Shown here in pieces: positions 8,485 through 15,318 of a DNA stretch of 17,709 nt. Origin of the DNA: Verrucomicrobia bacterium UBA1629 (lineage in GTDB: Bacteria > Verrucomicrobiota > Kiritimatiellia > RFP12 > UBA1067); assembly GCA_002321305.1 (NCBI GenBank), contig DCMF01000007.1, positions 1 through 17,709 of the forward strand, given 5' to 3'. The number at the start of each line of letters is the position of its first letter. Positions within the stretch are counted from its first letter, which is position 1. The notes under the pieces were generated by a model. It saw only the letters and a program-made list of their open reading frames with translations. It was not told the DNA's origin and ran no database searches. The position numbers were made by a program, and so were the translations under genes.

Positions 8485-8644
8485 ACTCCGATTCGTTTGG
8501 CTCTCGCTACCGCTCCGCAGAATGCCTCTGCCGAAAGCAGTCCAATTCACCCTTCACGACCCTGAAAGTGATTGTTTCGAGGCTGGCTTCTGCGAAGCCT
8601 GATGTAGCCTGCGGAGCGGTAGCGAGAGCCATAATCATCGGAGT
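8485..8644. repeat. 160-bp element with 36-bp terminal inverted repeats (MITE/REP-like)
   Basis: Positions 8485-8520 and 8609-8644 are inverted copies with 4 mismatches in 36. The inner 22 bases (8499-8520 and 8609-8630) match perfectly. The 88-bp centre holds a further hairpin, GGCTTC-TGC-GAAGCC (8585-8599). It has no room for a transposase and I see no clear target-site duplication. It fills most of the 241-bp gap between the VWA gene stop and metK and could also act as a transcription barrier or processing site. Confidence 0.75.
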
Positions 8645-8671
8645 GAGTTATCAAGATTCATTGGCGCAACG

Positions 8672-10027
8672 CTAAAAAAGCCTTACGAACGAGTCGGCGA
8701 TGGATGAGAGGTCGGCTTCCTGATCGCCGTCGAAATCAGCCTCGACGAGCCCGACGAAGAGCCGCATCCCCGCCGCGCGGAACCGGGCGGCCAGCGTCGC
8801 GTCCGGCGTGCCCGTGAATCCGTCCGTGATGACGATAGCGGCGCGCGGCCGCTTCCGGGGCGGCAGTTCGAGGACGTGCCTGAGCACGCAGTCAATGTCC
8901 GTCCCGCCCGTGGAGCTGAACTTCCGATCGGCCAGGTCGCGGACTGAAGCCGGATGCACAACCGTCGAGAACACGTGGACTGTGCAGAGCCCGCTTCGGC
9001 AAGAGGGCAGAAGCGCCTGCGCCACGGACGGCACCCGGTCGGCGACGGATCCCGACACGTCGAAGTACACGAACGCCTGCCGGCTGTCGCGGCTGGAAGG
9101 CCGCCGCAGCCTTGTGGTCGTGCCGTAGACCAGCGCGTCGCCGAACGCGATCACGCGGGCCTCGTGCGCGCGGTCGTGCCAGTCCGGGAGGAACGTGGAC
9201 GTCTCGCACACCGTCTCGCGCAGGGCACGGCGGCGAATCTCCTTCTGACCGGGCAGCGCCGCCCGCCGCATGAGGCGGCGGATGCCGCGACGCAGACGGA
9301 CGGCGGGGTCGGCCTCGGCGTCGAAGTCGCGCACGCGCTCCGCCGCGCCGAGGTCTTGTCCCTGAAGCGGACGATCAGGGCTCGGCCACTTGGAGATGAT
9401 CTTGTGGATCAGGTCTTTCATCTCCTGCGAGACCTCCTCGTTCGCCCCGTCATGCGAGCCGAGGAGAAGCGGCTTGCCGTCTTCTCCGGGCAGCAGGAGC
9501 GTCACCTCCTTCATGCAGTCGCTTGCGAGCAGCGCCTCGTAGACGTCGTGGTACGTGCCATCCCCTGACGTGCCGTAGAGCAGCCGCAAGGCCGACTGTG
9601 CCGCCGGGGGCGTGCCCGCGCCCGGCGGACGCAGGAGCGCGAAGGGCATCTGGTCGGCGGGATAGTAGTCCGTGAAGAACGACGTGAACGCCGGATCGGG
9701 GAAGAGCGAGCAGAGGAGCGCATTGATGACCGCGTCGAAGACGAGGTTGCGCACCTTCGTCGCGCGCGGGAAAAGCGTGGTGTGCCCGAGGATCACGTGG
9801 TAGAGCTCGTGCATCACGAGCATGAAGAGATGCTCGTCCGTCTGGCAGTGCGCCTCGATGAAGTCCTTGTTAAGGAGCAGCGTCGGCGCGTCCGCGCACG
9901 TCACGGCCGCCGTCTCGACCTCGTTTGAGAACTTGATGCGGAACAATCTCAGGAACGTCGAAAGCTCGAACGAGCCGGGCGGCAGGACGTCGAGAATACG
10001 GACAGCGATCTTTTCCTCGTCCGTCAT
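8672..10027 (-). CDS. HExxH putative metallopeptidase fused to a VWA-like domain (DUF2201 type)
   Basis: The 451-residue product combines an N-terminal zincin-like domain, with HELYHVILGH at 73-82 (HExxHxxxxH) and the following FDAVINALL at 97-105, with a C-terminal VWA domain. The VWA part has a full MIDAS: DVSGS at 323-327, GGTDID at 374-379 and ITDG at 400-403. This architecture resembles proteins known as putative metallopeptidase plus VWA-like (DUF2201), which usually sit beside MoxR AAA+ ATPases. An upstream-extended frame exists, but the ATG at 10027 is chosen because it begins recognisable sequence (MTDEEKIAVRIL) and overlaps the stop of the previous gene by 4 nt (ATGA). In MoxR/VWA pairs the VWA protein is thought to be an adaptor for the ATPase. 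Substrate and process are unknown. Confidence 0.88.
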   Translation of the reverse strand: MTDEEKIAVRILDVLPPGSFELSTFLRLFRIKFSNEVETAAVTCADAPTLLLNKDFIEAHCQTDEHLFMLVMHELYHVILGHTTLFPRATKVRNLVFDAVINALLCSLFPDPAFTSFFTDYYPADQMPFALLRPPGAGTPPAAQSALRLLYGTSGDGTYHDVYEALLASDCMKEVTLLLPGEDGKPLLLGSHDGANEEVSQEMKDLIHKIISKWPSPDRPLQGQDLGAAERVRDFDAEADPAVRLRRGIRRLMRRAALPGQKEIRRRALRETVCETSTFLPDWHDRAHEARVIAFGDALVYGTTTRLRRPSSRDSRQAFVYFDVSGSVADRVPSVAQALLPSCRSGLCTVHVFSTVVHPASVRDLADRKFSSTGGTDIDCVLRHVLELPPRKRPRAAIVITDGFTGTPDATLAARFRAAGMRLFVGLVEADFDGDQEADLSSIADSFVRLF

Positions 10028-10482
10028 GACGCGCTCCCGAATTGAGGAAAGTATTTGGCGGGGAAGCCGATCGTGCCGAAGACAGTATCCCTTGTCAGTC
10101 TCAACTCCCGGCGCGGTATGTAGATCAATCCCGACACCCGCCCCAAAACCGCAACGGTCAGAATCGGGTCTGTGCAGATCTGGTAGACGCCCGGATAATG
10201 TCGCAGGAGGTCGTCCAGCGGTGCGTAGAGGTCCTCGCAGAGGCTCCCCACCATGAATCCCGTCGGACGCGGCACGGCATCCAGCTCGGCCTGGTGCCGG
10301 CGAACGAAATCCACGAACCAGTTCCGAATATCCGCTTCGCGCTGCTGGTCTGTCTTTTTCCCGTTGTACGCCACGCCCACGCCAGTGCACCCCAAACCAA
10401 AGACGATCTGCTTGCCGATAGGCCGCACGACCCTCTTCACCGTCGTGCGCGGCGGAGCGCTCATATTGCAGTAGGCGTCCAT
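10024..10482 (-). CDS. Uncharacterised 152-residue protein of the MoxR/VWA operon
   Basis: I do not recognise a family. The start at 10482 is chosen because its ATG overlaps the TGA of the MoxR gene (TGATG), and its own stop overlaps the next ATG by 4 nt, so translational coupling on both sides is likely. The protein has no signal peptide or clear membrane span. Visible features are a Gly/Val-rich strand region FGLGCTGVGVAYNGKK (28-43), a charged helix QQREADIRNWFVDFVRRHQ (46-64), CEDLYAPLDDLLRHYPGVYQ (82-101), and a hydrophobic strand region ILTVAVLGRVSGLIYIP (107-123). The position between the ATPase and the metallopeptidase-VWA gene suggests a third subunit, substrate or adaptor. That role is inference from the order only. 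Confidence 0.82.
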   Translation of the reverse strand: MDAYCNMSAPPRTTVKRVVRPIGKQIVFGLGCTGVGVAYNGKKTDQQREADIRNWFVDFVRRHQAELDAVPRPTGFMVGSLCEDLYAPLDDLLRHYPGVYQICTDPILTVAVLGRVSGLIYIPRRELRLTRDTVFGTIGFPAKYFPQFGSAS

Positions 10483-11897
10483 CACAGCCCAAACTCCTTC
10501 CAGAGGTTCTCGAAGTCCGCCGACGCCTCGTTGACTTCGCGTGTGCCCGCAAAATCGTCGGGAAGATAGGAATTGAGCAGGTTGGCATGATACTGCGCGA
10601 ATTCCGATTCGGCGCCGAAACGCCGGTTGGCGTCCGCGACACGGGCGCCCACGGCGCGTGCGATCCCGGCCGTGCCCGCTGCGACCGTGTGCGTGTTTTC
10701 GCATCCGTCGATGGCGGGCCGAATCTCGTGCGCCAGCAGCTCGACCGTCGTCGCCGGGATGTCTGCGCGTTCACGGAGCGCAAGGTACGTCGCCAGCGCC
10801 AGTCCGCGCCGGAGGTGCGGCTTCGCCTTCGCGATGCCCTCACCGACGATGACGGCGGTGCGGTCTGACGGCACGACAAGCCGCTCGGCGACCATCACGC
10901 GGAGACGGCGGACGGGGTCGTCGATCTTCATCAGCCGCACGAGCGGGTCGTCCGCGTCGCGCTGCGCAAGCTCCCATGCCGTCTTGCAGATTGCCGTCAG
11001 CTCGGCCGCGTTCGGCGTACGCCGGGCGCGGTCGGGAAGCGAGGCGAGCAGCGCGAGATGCGCCGAGCCGTAGAGATCGGGCGCGTCTTCGCCCGTCCGC
11101 GCCGCGAGGACTTCGCGCGCGGCGTGGACGGCCATCGCGCACCGCAGGAGCATCGTCGCCCGGCGCGTCGAGACGTCGTAATGCGCGGCATGGAGCTTCG
11201 GGACGAGCGTGAGGACGTAGGGCGTGAGGCGCGGCGTCAGCTCCGGCACGAGCGCTTCGTAGCGCGCGCGGGCCTCGGCGATGAGTTCGCGGATCGCGAC
11301 CGGGAACTCGTGTCGTCCCGCAAACTGGTCGGCGAGGACGTGCCGCTGGTCTGCCGCCGTGAGGTCGTCCCAGTCCGGCACGGAGAGGACATAGGGGAAG
11401 CGGTCGGCGAGCGCGGCGTCGAGCGGTTCAGAGCCGAGGTAGAGCGCATCGCCGTCCGACAGCTCGTCGTCCGTCGGCGGCGGATTCATGGCGGCCCAGC
11501 GGTAGACGAGGCGCGTGAGGGGACGGCCCTGCACGCGGCGCTCGTAGACGATGGGGAAGAGCTTGTTCTGGAGTTCCGGGCGCGTGCGGCTGATCTCGTC
11601 GATGAAGACGACCTCGGCATCCCAGATGCTTTCGGGCGACGAGAGGTATTCGAGCTTCGTGCGCGTCGCGTCCGGGAGCGGCACGCCCACGAGGTCGTCG
11701 TAGTTGATGAGGCTCGCGTTGTAGGCGCGGAACGCCAGGCCCAGGGCCTCCGCGAGGCGCTCCAGCACGAAGCTCTTCGCGCAGCCGTGCGCCCCGACGA
11801 GCAGCAGGGGTTCCTCCGACAGGAGCGCGGCGAGGAGAACCGGCTCCATCTTCTTCCAGCCGTAGAGCCCCAGCGGCTCCGTGATCAGTGATTTCAT
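10482..11897 (-). CDS. MoxR-like AAA+ ATPase
   Basis: The 471-residue product is a MoxR-group AAA+ ATPase, a class that remodels or activates protein complexes, often with a VWA partner. It has Walker A GAHGCAKS (35-42), Walker B VVFIDE (96-101), the sensor-1 region WAAMNP (134-139) and the arginine-finger motif ALADRFP (162-168). The long C-terminal half is helical. The frame is open for 29 more codons upstream, but the ATG at 11897 is preceded by AAAGGAAC at proper spacing and begins the conserved region, so it is preferred. The gene overlaps the next one by 1 nt. A promoter at 12123-12151 and a hairpin at 11953-11982 precede it. The Walker A has Ala before Lys-Ser where many MoxR proteins have GxGKT/S; this is a moderate deviation. 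Confidence 0.92.
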   Translation of the reverse strand: MKSLITEPLGLYGWKKMEPVLLAALLSEEPLLLVGAHGCAKSFVLERLAEALGLAFRAYNASLINYDDLVGVPLPDATRTKLEYLSSPESIWDAEVVFIDEISRTRPELQNKLFPIVYERRVQGRPLTRLVYRWAAMNPPPTDDELSDGDALYLGSEPLDAALADRFPYVLSVPDWDDLTAADQRHVLADQFAGRHEFPVAIRELIAEARARYEALVPELTPRLTPYVLTLVPKLHAAHYDVSTRRATMLLRCAMAVHAAREVLAARTGEDAPDLYGSAHLALLASLPDRARRTPNAAELTAICKTAWELAQRDADDPLVRLMKIDDPVRRLRVMVAERLVVPSDRTAVIVGEGIAKAKPHLRRGLALATYLALRERADIPATTVELLAHEIRPAIDGCENTHTVAAGTAGIARAVGARVADANRRFGAESEFAQYHANLLNSYLPDDFAGTREVNEASADFENLWKEFGL

Positions 11898-11941
11898 GTT
11901 CAGTTCCTTTCGGCGACGGGACACGCCGAGGCCGAAAGTTC

Positions 11942-11982
11942 CAAAACAAGACGGCCGACGTTCCTGTTCGAGAACATCGGCC
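11942..11982 (-). terminator. Hairpin with T-rich tail in front of the MoxR gene (terminator or attenuator)
   Basis: On the minus strand an 11-bp stem with one G-U pair (11953-11963 with 11972-11982) and an 8-nt loop is followed by GTCTTGTTTT. It sits after the coaB stop (11994) and 55 nt before the MoxR ATG. The 3' arm (CGGCC) could instead pair with GGCCG at 11930-11934, so an attenuation switch is possible. Confidence 0.55.
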
Positions 11983-11993
11983 ACTCATTCTTC

Positions 11994-12905
11994 TCAATGC
12001 TTTCCCCACACCCGTGAGGCACATCCGGAATCCTTCCGCTCCACCGTGGCCCTCGTTTGCTCAGGCTCGGTTGGCGCGACACGCCGTGTGGCGCATCGCC
12101 TCTTGATGTCTCGATGGTGCGTAGTGTACCATATTGTTCTCCCGACCGCAAGGGGGGCTGAAATGGTTTCGTCGGACGCGCGATCTCGGTCAGTGGACGA
12201 CAGTCCGTCCGCCTCAAGCTCTCGCACAAGCGCGGCGGCGACGCGCCGCTTGGTCATGAGGGGAAACTTCTTCTGCGTACCGTCCGGGAAGACGAACGTG
12301 ACGCGATCCGTCTCCGTGCCGAAGCCCGACCCCTTCTCCGTCACGTCGTTCGCGACGATGAACGCAAGCCCCTTCTCGCGGCACTTGCGCGCCGCCTCGG
12401 CGAGGACGTCATTTGTCTCGGCGGCAAAGCCGACGAGGGAGAGACGGGGCGGTTTGGGAGGTTCGGAAGGTTTGGAAAGTTTGGAGATTGTCTTGAGGAT
12501 GTCGGGGTTGCGCACGAGCCTCAAGACGCCCGACATCTGCCGCTTCTTCAGTTTCTGCGCCACGCACCGCGCCGGCCGCCAGTCCGCGACCGCCGCCGTG
12601 GAGACGAACGCCACCCGCTCCGAACCTCCCAAACCCTCCAAACCTCCCAAACTTTCCAAACACCCCAAACCTCCCAAACCTTCCAAACTCCTCTCCAGCA
12701 TCTCGCGGGCCGAAACGACGTCCACCCGCCGGACGCCCTTCGGCGTCTTCAGGGCGACGGGCCCGGCGATCAGCGTGACGTCGTGCCCGCGCCGCGCCGC
12801 CTCGGCCGCGACGGCGAACCCCATCTTGCCGGTCGACGGGTTCGAGAGGAACCGCACCGGATCCAGGTATTCGCGCGTCGGCCCTGCCGTGACGATGAAG
12901 TGCAT
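11994..12905 (-). CDS. coaB: Phosphopantothenate-cysteine ligase, CoaB domain only
   Basis: CoaB joins cysteine to 4'-phosphopantothenate in coenzyme A synthesis. The ATG at 12905 opens the family N-terminus TAGPTREYLDPVRFLSN (6-22), then STGKMG (24-29), AAVADWRPA (104-112), LVRNPDIL (130-137), GFAAET (159-164), VANDVTEK (184-191) and KKR-type C-terminal residues. The CoaC decarboxylase half of the usual fusion is absent, so CoaC must be encoded elsewhere. Two arrays of a 9-nt repeat lie inside the gene: residues 73-96 (SLEGLGGLGCLE and on) and 141-152 (SKLSKPSEPPKP). The last 68 residues (236-303) look non-coding in composition and overlap the likely MoxR promoter, so the stop may have moved by mutation. 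It follows folE after 68 nt of C/T-rich repeats without a clear ribosome site. Confidence 0.88.
   Translation of the reverse strand: MHFIVTAGPTREYLDPVRFLSNPSTGKMGFAVAAEAARRGHDVTLIAGPVALKTPKGVRRVDVVSAREMLERSLEGLGGLGCLESLGGLEGLGGSERVAFVSTAAVADWRPARCVAQKLKKRQMSGVLRLVRNPDILKTISKLSKPSEPPKPPRLSLVGFAAETNDVLAEAARKCREKGLAFIVANDVTEKGSGFGTETDRVTFVFPDGTQKKFPLMTKRRVAAALVRELEADGLSSTDRDRASDETISAPLAVGRTIWYTTHHRDIKRRCATRRVAPTEPEQTRATVERKDSGCASRVWGKH
12123..12151 (-). promoter_or_regulatory. Candidate promoter for the MoxR operon
   Basis: TTGCGG (12146-12151), a 17-nt spacer and TACACT (12123-12128) on the minus strand. It lies inside the unusual 3' tail of coaB and would give a leader of about 220 nt containing the 11953-11982 hairpin. 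The hexamers are only partly consensus. Confidence 0.35.
12451..12486. repeat. Nonamer tandem repeat array B, 4 units, inside coaB
   Basis: Four 9-nt units on the plus strand: GGTTTGGGA, GGTTCGGAA, GGTTTGGAA, AGTTTGGAG. It is inverted relative to arrays at 12618 and 16301. In the coaB frame it encodes Lys/Pro/Ser-rich residues 141-152. Confidence 0.85.
12618..12689. repeat. Nonamer tandem repeat array A, 8 units, inside coaB
   Basis: Eight 9-nt units; on the plus strand variants of TCCCAAACC (CTCCGAACC, TCCCAAACC, CTCCAAACC, TCCCAAACT, TTCCAAACA, CCCCAAACC, TCCCAAACC, TTCCAAACT). On the coding strand each is a GGT-TTG-GRA-like triplet of codons, giving a Gly/Ser-Leu-Gly/Glu tract at residues 73-96. 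Confidence 0.9.
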
Positions 12906-12966
12906 GGGAGATGAGGAATGAGAGGTGAGGGGCGAGAAGTGAGAAGTGAGGGGCAAGAGGTGAGGC
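12906..12966. repeat. C/T-rich imperfect repeat between folE and coaB
   Basis: The coding strand shows repeated CTCACYTCT-like units (for example CTCACTTCTCACTTCTCG, then CTCACCTCTCATTCC). It fills the 68-nt folE-coaB gap up to the coaB ATG and leaves no purine-rich Shine-Dalgarno sequence. Confidence 0.6.
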
Positions 12967-12973
12967 GGGGCGG

Positions 12974-13546
12974 CTATCGGATCAGCGAGAGGAATTCCTG
13001 CCGCACCTTCTCGTCCGCCCGGAACGAGCCCAGCACGGCCGAGGTCGTCATTTCGCTGTTCTGCTTCTCGACGCCGCGCATCATCATGCAGAGGTGCTTC
13101 GCGCGGATGACGACGCCGACGCCCTCCGCGTCGATCTCCTTCATGACGGCGTGCGCGATCTCCTCGGTCAGGCGCTCCTGGATCTGGAGGCGCCGCGCGA
13201 ACATGTCGACGATGCGCGCGAGCTTCGAGACGCCGAGCACCCTGCCCTTCGAGATGTAGCCGATGGAGCACTTGCCGTAGAACGGCAGCAGGTGATGCTC
13301 GCAGAGCGAGTAGAGCTCGATGTCCTTCAGGATCACCATGTGGTTCGTGCCGCTCGCGAACTTCGCGCCGTTCACGACGGCCTTCAGGCTCTGGCGGTAG
13401 CCGCGCGTCAGGAACGCGAGCGACTTCGCGACGCGCACCGGGGTCTTCTTCAGCCCCTCGCGTTCGGGGTCTTCCCCCAGCTCGACCAGGAGTTCCCTGA
13501 CGAGCGCGGCGATTTTCTTTTCGTTTGGCTGTTTCATTTTCCGCAT
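12974..13546 (-). CDS. folE: GTP cyclohydrolase I
   Basis: FolE converts GTP to 7,8-dihydroneopterin triphosphate, the first step of folate/pterin (and, in many bacteria, queuosine) synthesis. The 190-residue product has the zinc ligands C82 and H85 in SLCEHHLLPFYG and C153 in HLCMMMRGV, plus the family motifs EREGLKKTPVRVAKS (28-42), VLGVSKLARIVDMFARRLQ (103-121) and the end VRQEFLSLI. Length is normal for the type IA enzyme. Two starts are possible: the ATG at 13546 and Met4 at 13537. The -10 box ends 1 nt before the first and 10 nt before the second, so Met4 is the more likely start if the promoter call is right. coaB follows. Confidence 0.96.
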   Translation of the reverse strand: MRKMKQPNEKKIAALVRELLVELGEDPEREGLKKTPVRVAKSLAFLTRGYRQSLKAVVNGAKFASGTNHMVILKDIELYSLCEHHLLPFYGKCSIGYISKGRVLGVSKLARIVDMFARRLQIQERLTEEIAHAVMKEIDAEGVGVVIRAKHLCMMMRGVEKQNSEMTTSAVLGSFRADEKVRQEFLSLIR

Positions 13547-13547
13547 A

Positions 13548-13556
13548 GTATAGCAA
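13548..13556 (-). promoter_or_regulatory. Extended -10 promoter for folE, leaderless geometry
   Basis: TGC-TATACT on the minus strand is an extended -10 without a recognisable -35. The box ends 10 nt before the second ATG of folE (13537), so the transcript would begin only a few bases before that codon. Confidence 0.5.
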
Positions 13557-13580
13557 ATCTAGACGGTGGCGGCTCACCGT

Positions 13581-14042
13581 TCAGAAGAGAACGAAATAGA
13601 GACCCCAGTTGATCGCCAGCGAATAGAGGTTCGCGATGAAGTCGTCGATGACGATGCCGCGTCCGCCGGGAATCGCCTGAAGACGGCGGCACGGCCACGG
13701 CTTCAGGATGTCCACGGCACGGATGACGCCGAAGAAGACGAGCATCGACCACCACGGCAGCGCCGCGAGCGGAATGCCGACGAGCGCGATCGGATAGAGC
13801 ATCCACTCGTCCGCCGTGATGCGTCCGTCGTCCTTGATGCCGAGCGCCCGTTCCGCGACGTCGCAGAACGGGATCGCGAGGAGCGTGAAGCCGAGGCACG
13901 CCGGAATCTGCAGCGCGAGCGGCAGGGCCGCAACCGCATAGGCGAGCGCGACGCCGGGCAGCGACCCGAACGTGCCCGGCGCGAACGGCGCGACGAGTCC
14001 GAGGCCGAAGCCGCTCGCGACGAAGACGCAGAGCTTCCTCAT
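13581..14042 (-). CDS. pgpA: Phosphatidylglycerophosphatase A
   Basis: PgpA removes the phosphate from phosphatidylglycerol phosphate in the inner membrane to make phosphatidylglycerol. The 153-residue product has APGTFGSLPG (21-30), the acidic motif KDDGRITADEW (70-80) and KPWPCRRLQAIPGGRGIVIDD (114-134), matching the family pattern DDxRIVxDE ... DPWPI ... GGxGVxxDD. It is hydrophobic with about four membrane helices. Some positions deviate: Ala78 stands where many homologs have an Asp or Ile next to DE, and Lys114 replaces the Asp of DPWP. The start at 14042 is chosen because its ATG overlaps the previous stop by 4 nt; a longer upstream frame is not protein-like. Confidence 0.88.
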   Translation of the reverse strand: MRKLCVFVASGFGLGLVAPFAPGTFGSLPGVALAYAVAALPLALQIPACLGFTLLAIPFCDVAERALGIKDDGRITADEWMLYPIALVGIPLAALPWWSMLVFFGVIRAVDILKPWPCRRLQAIPGGRGIVIDDFIANLYSLAINWGLYFVLF

Positions 14043-14515
14043 GCCGTCGCCTCCTCTTTCTTCAGGCGTTCGGCCACCTCGCGCACGCCCGCATGATGCC
14101 AGGCGTCGAGCGTGATGCCGTCCACCCGCACAATGCCCTTCTTCTCCCACTGCGACCAGTCGACGGCCTTCACGTCGGCGAACTTCCGCCGCGTGCCGCG
14201 AAAGACGAAGCCCTCGTCGTCGTATTCGAAGCGAAACCGCGCGAGCAGGCCGACATGGCCGGCGATGACGAGCGCGGCGAGCAGCGCGAGGAGCGCGAAG
14301 CCATGCTGCGTCTGCGTCTTCTGGCGCCTGAAGGCGTCGAGGTCGAAGCCGGCGGGCGCATCGCCGCCCTCGATGGAACGGTAGAGTTCCGCCGCCGGCG
14401 TCGCCGGATAGCGCACGAGCCCGTCGTAGCCGAACCAGCCGGACAGGCCGAGCATCAGGAGCGCGACGCCGAGATGCCGCACGGCGAACTCGCGATTGAG
14501 CGTCAGCCTTTTCAT
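14039..14515 (-). CDS. Two-helix membrane protein with PH-like C-terminal domain, uncharacterised
   Basis: The 158-residue product has two hydrophobic helices (about 14-30 and 72-93) and a soluble C-terminal part. That part (FRFEYDDEGFVFRG, then KFADVKAVDWSQW, KKGIVRVDG, VREVAERL) looks like a small bacterial PH-type beta domain. I do not recognise the family by name. It overlaps the rlmB-like stop and the pgpA start by 4 nt each (ATGA), so the three are probably translated together. A role in the membrane next to PgpA is possible but not shown by the sequence. The start at 14515 begins MKRLTLNREFAVRHLG. Confidence 0.82.
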   Translation of the reverse strand: MKRLTLNREFAVRHLGVALLMLGLSGWFGYDGLVRYPATPAAELYRSIEGGDAPAGFDLDAFRRQKTQTQHGFALLALLAALVIAGHVGLLARFRFEYDDEGFVFRGTRRKFADVKAVDWSQWEKKGIVRVDGITLDAWHHAGVREVAERLKKEEATA

Positions 14516-15309
14516 CCGCGCTGCCTCAGGATCTCGTACATCGCCACGGCGGCGGCGACGCCGGCGTTCAGCGACTCGAAGCCGCCCGGCATCGGCAGTT
14601 CGCCGATGAAGTCGCAGTTTTCGCGCACGAGCCGCGAAATGCCCGCGCCTTCCGCGCCGATGACGAGCCCGACGCGCCCCTTGAAGTCGATCTTCGTGTA
14701 GGGCCGCGCGTCCTTGCCCCAGTCGAGCCCCGTGAACCAGAGGCCCGCCTCCTTGAGGTCCGCCATCGCGCGCGGCAGGTTGACGACGTGCGCGGCCTTC
14801 AGGTGCTCGGCGCCGCCCGCCGACGCGCGCACCGCCGCCGGCGTGATGCCGCACGCGCGGTCCTCCGGGATGACGACGCCCGTCGCGCCGACGGCGCACG
14901 CCGTGCGCAGGATCGAGCCGACGTTCTGCGGGTCCTCCAGGTGGTCGAGGACGACGACGAGCGCGTTCTCGTCTTCCGCCGCCGCCGCCACGATCTCCTC
15001 GAAGCCGACGTAGGGATAGCCCGTCGTCTTGATCGCGCAGCCCTGGTGATGCCCGAAGCGCGTGAGCCGGTCAAGCGCATCGCGCTCCATCGTGCGGACG
15101 ACGAGGCGGCGGCTGTGCGCCTCGTCGCGGATGCGCCGCAGCTGGTCGTCCTCGTCCGGCGTCGTCGGCGGCAGGATGATTTCCGAGCAGGTGCGCCGCC
15201 CGGCGGCCAGCACCTCCTCGACGGGATTGCGCCCGTAGATCCATTCGCCGCCCGTCACGAGTTCGCGCGGGCCCTTGTGATGATGTCGCGTGTTCTGGTA
15301 ATTGCCCAT
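14512..15309 (-). CDS. rlmB: 23S rRNA 2'-O-ribose methyltransferase, RlmB/TrmH (SpoU) family
   Basis: These SPOUT enzymes use S-adenosylmethionine to methylate a ribose 2'-OH; RlmB acts on G2251 of 23S rRNA. The 265-residue product has an N-terminal substrate-binding domain (about 20-100, with GEWIYGRNPVEEVL) and the three SpoU motifs: LDHLEDPQNVGSILRTA (121-137), GLVIGAEGAGISRLVREN (214-231) and ESLNAGVAAAVAMYEI (245-260). The third motif has Ala-Gly where many homologs have Val-Ser. Assignment to RlmB rather than another TrmH relative is by overall similarity. The gene begins the rlmB, membrane protein, pgpA cluster and has its own strong promoter 9 nt upstream of the ATG. Confidence 0.92.
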   Translation of the reverse strand: MGNYQNTRHHHKGPRELVTGGEWIYGRNPVEEVLAAGRRTCSEIILPPTTPDEDDQLRRIRDEAHSRRLVVRTMERDALDRLTRFGHHQGCAIKTTGYPYVGFEEIVAAAAEDENALVVVLDHLEDPQNVGSILRTACAVGATGVVIPEDRACGITPAAVRASAGGAEHLKAAHVVNLPRAMADLKEAGLWFTGLDWGKDARPYTKIDFKGRVGLVIGAEGAGISRLVRENCDFIGELPMPGGFESLNAGVAAAVAMYEILRQRG

Positions 15310-15318
15310 AAGTCGTGT

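Noticed and set aside
8448..8675. 75-codon plus frame between metK and the VWA gene
   Set aside because: It is made mostly of the inverted-repeat element and has no sign of a real gene.
10028..10879. N-terminal extension of the metallopeptidase-VWA frame
   Set aside because: The extra 284 codons overlap the middle gene and the MoxR gene in another frame and are Ser/Arg-rich. The ATG at 10027 with the 4-nt overlap is a better start.
11058..11891. Plus-strand open frame of 277 codons
   Set aside because: It is antisense to the MoxR-like gene and has the same mirror composition.
12618..12689. CRISPR array
   Set aside because: The units are 9 nt, directly tandem and without spacers, and there are no cas genes in the window.
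12906..13577. N-terminal extension of the CoaB frame as a fused CoaBC
   Set aside because: The extension is out of frame with folE and encodes Arg-rich sequence without CoaC motifs. The ATG at 12905 begins the CoaB family N-terminus.
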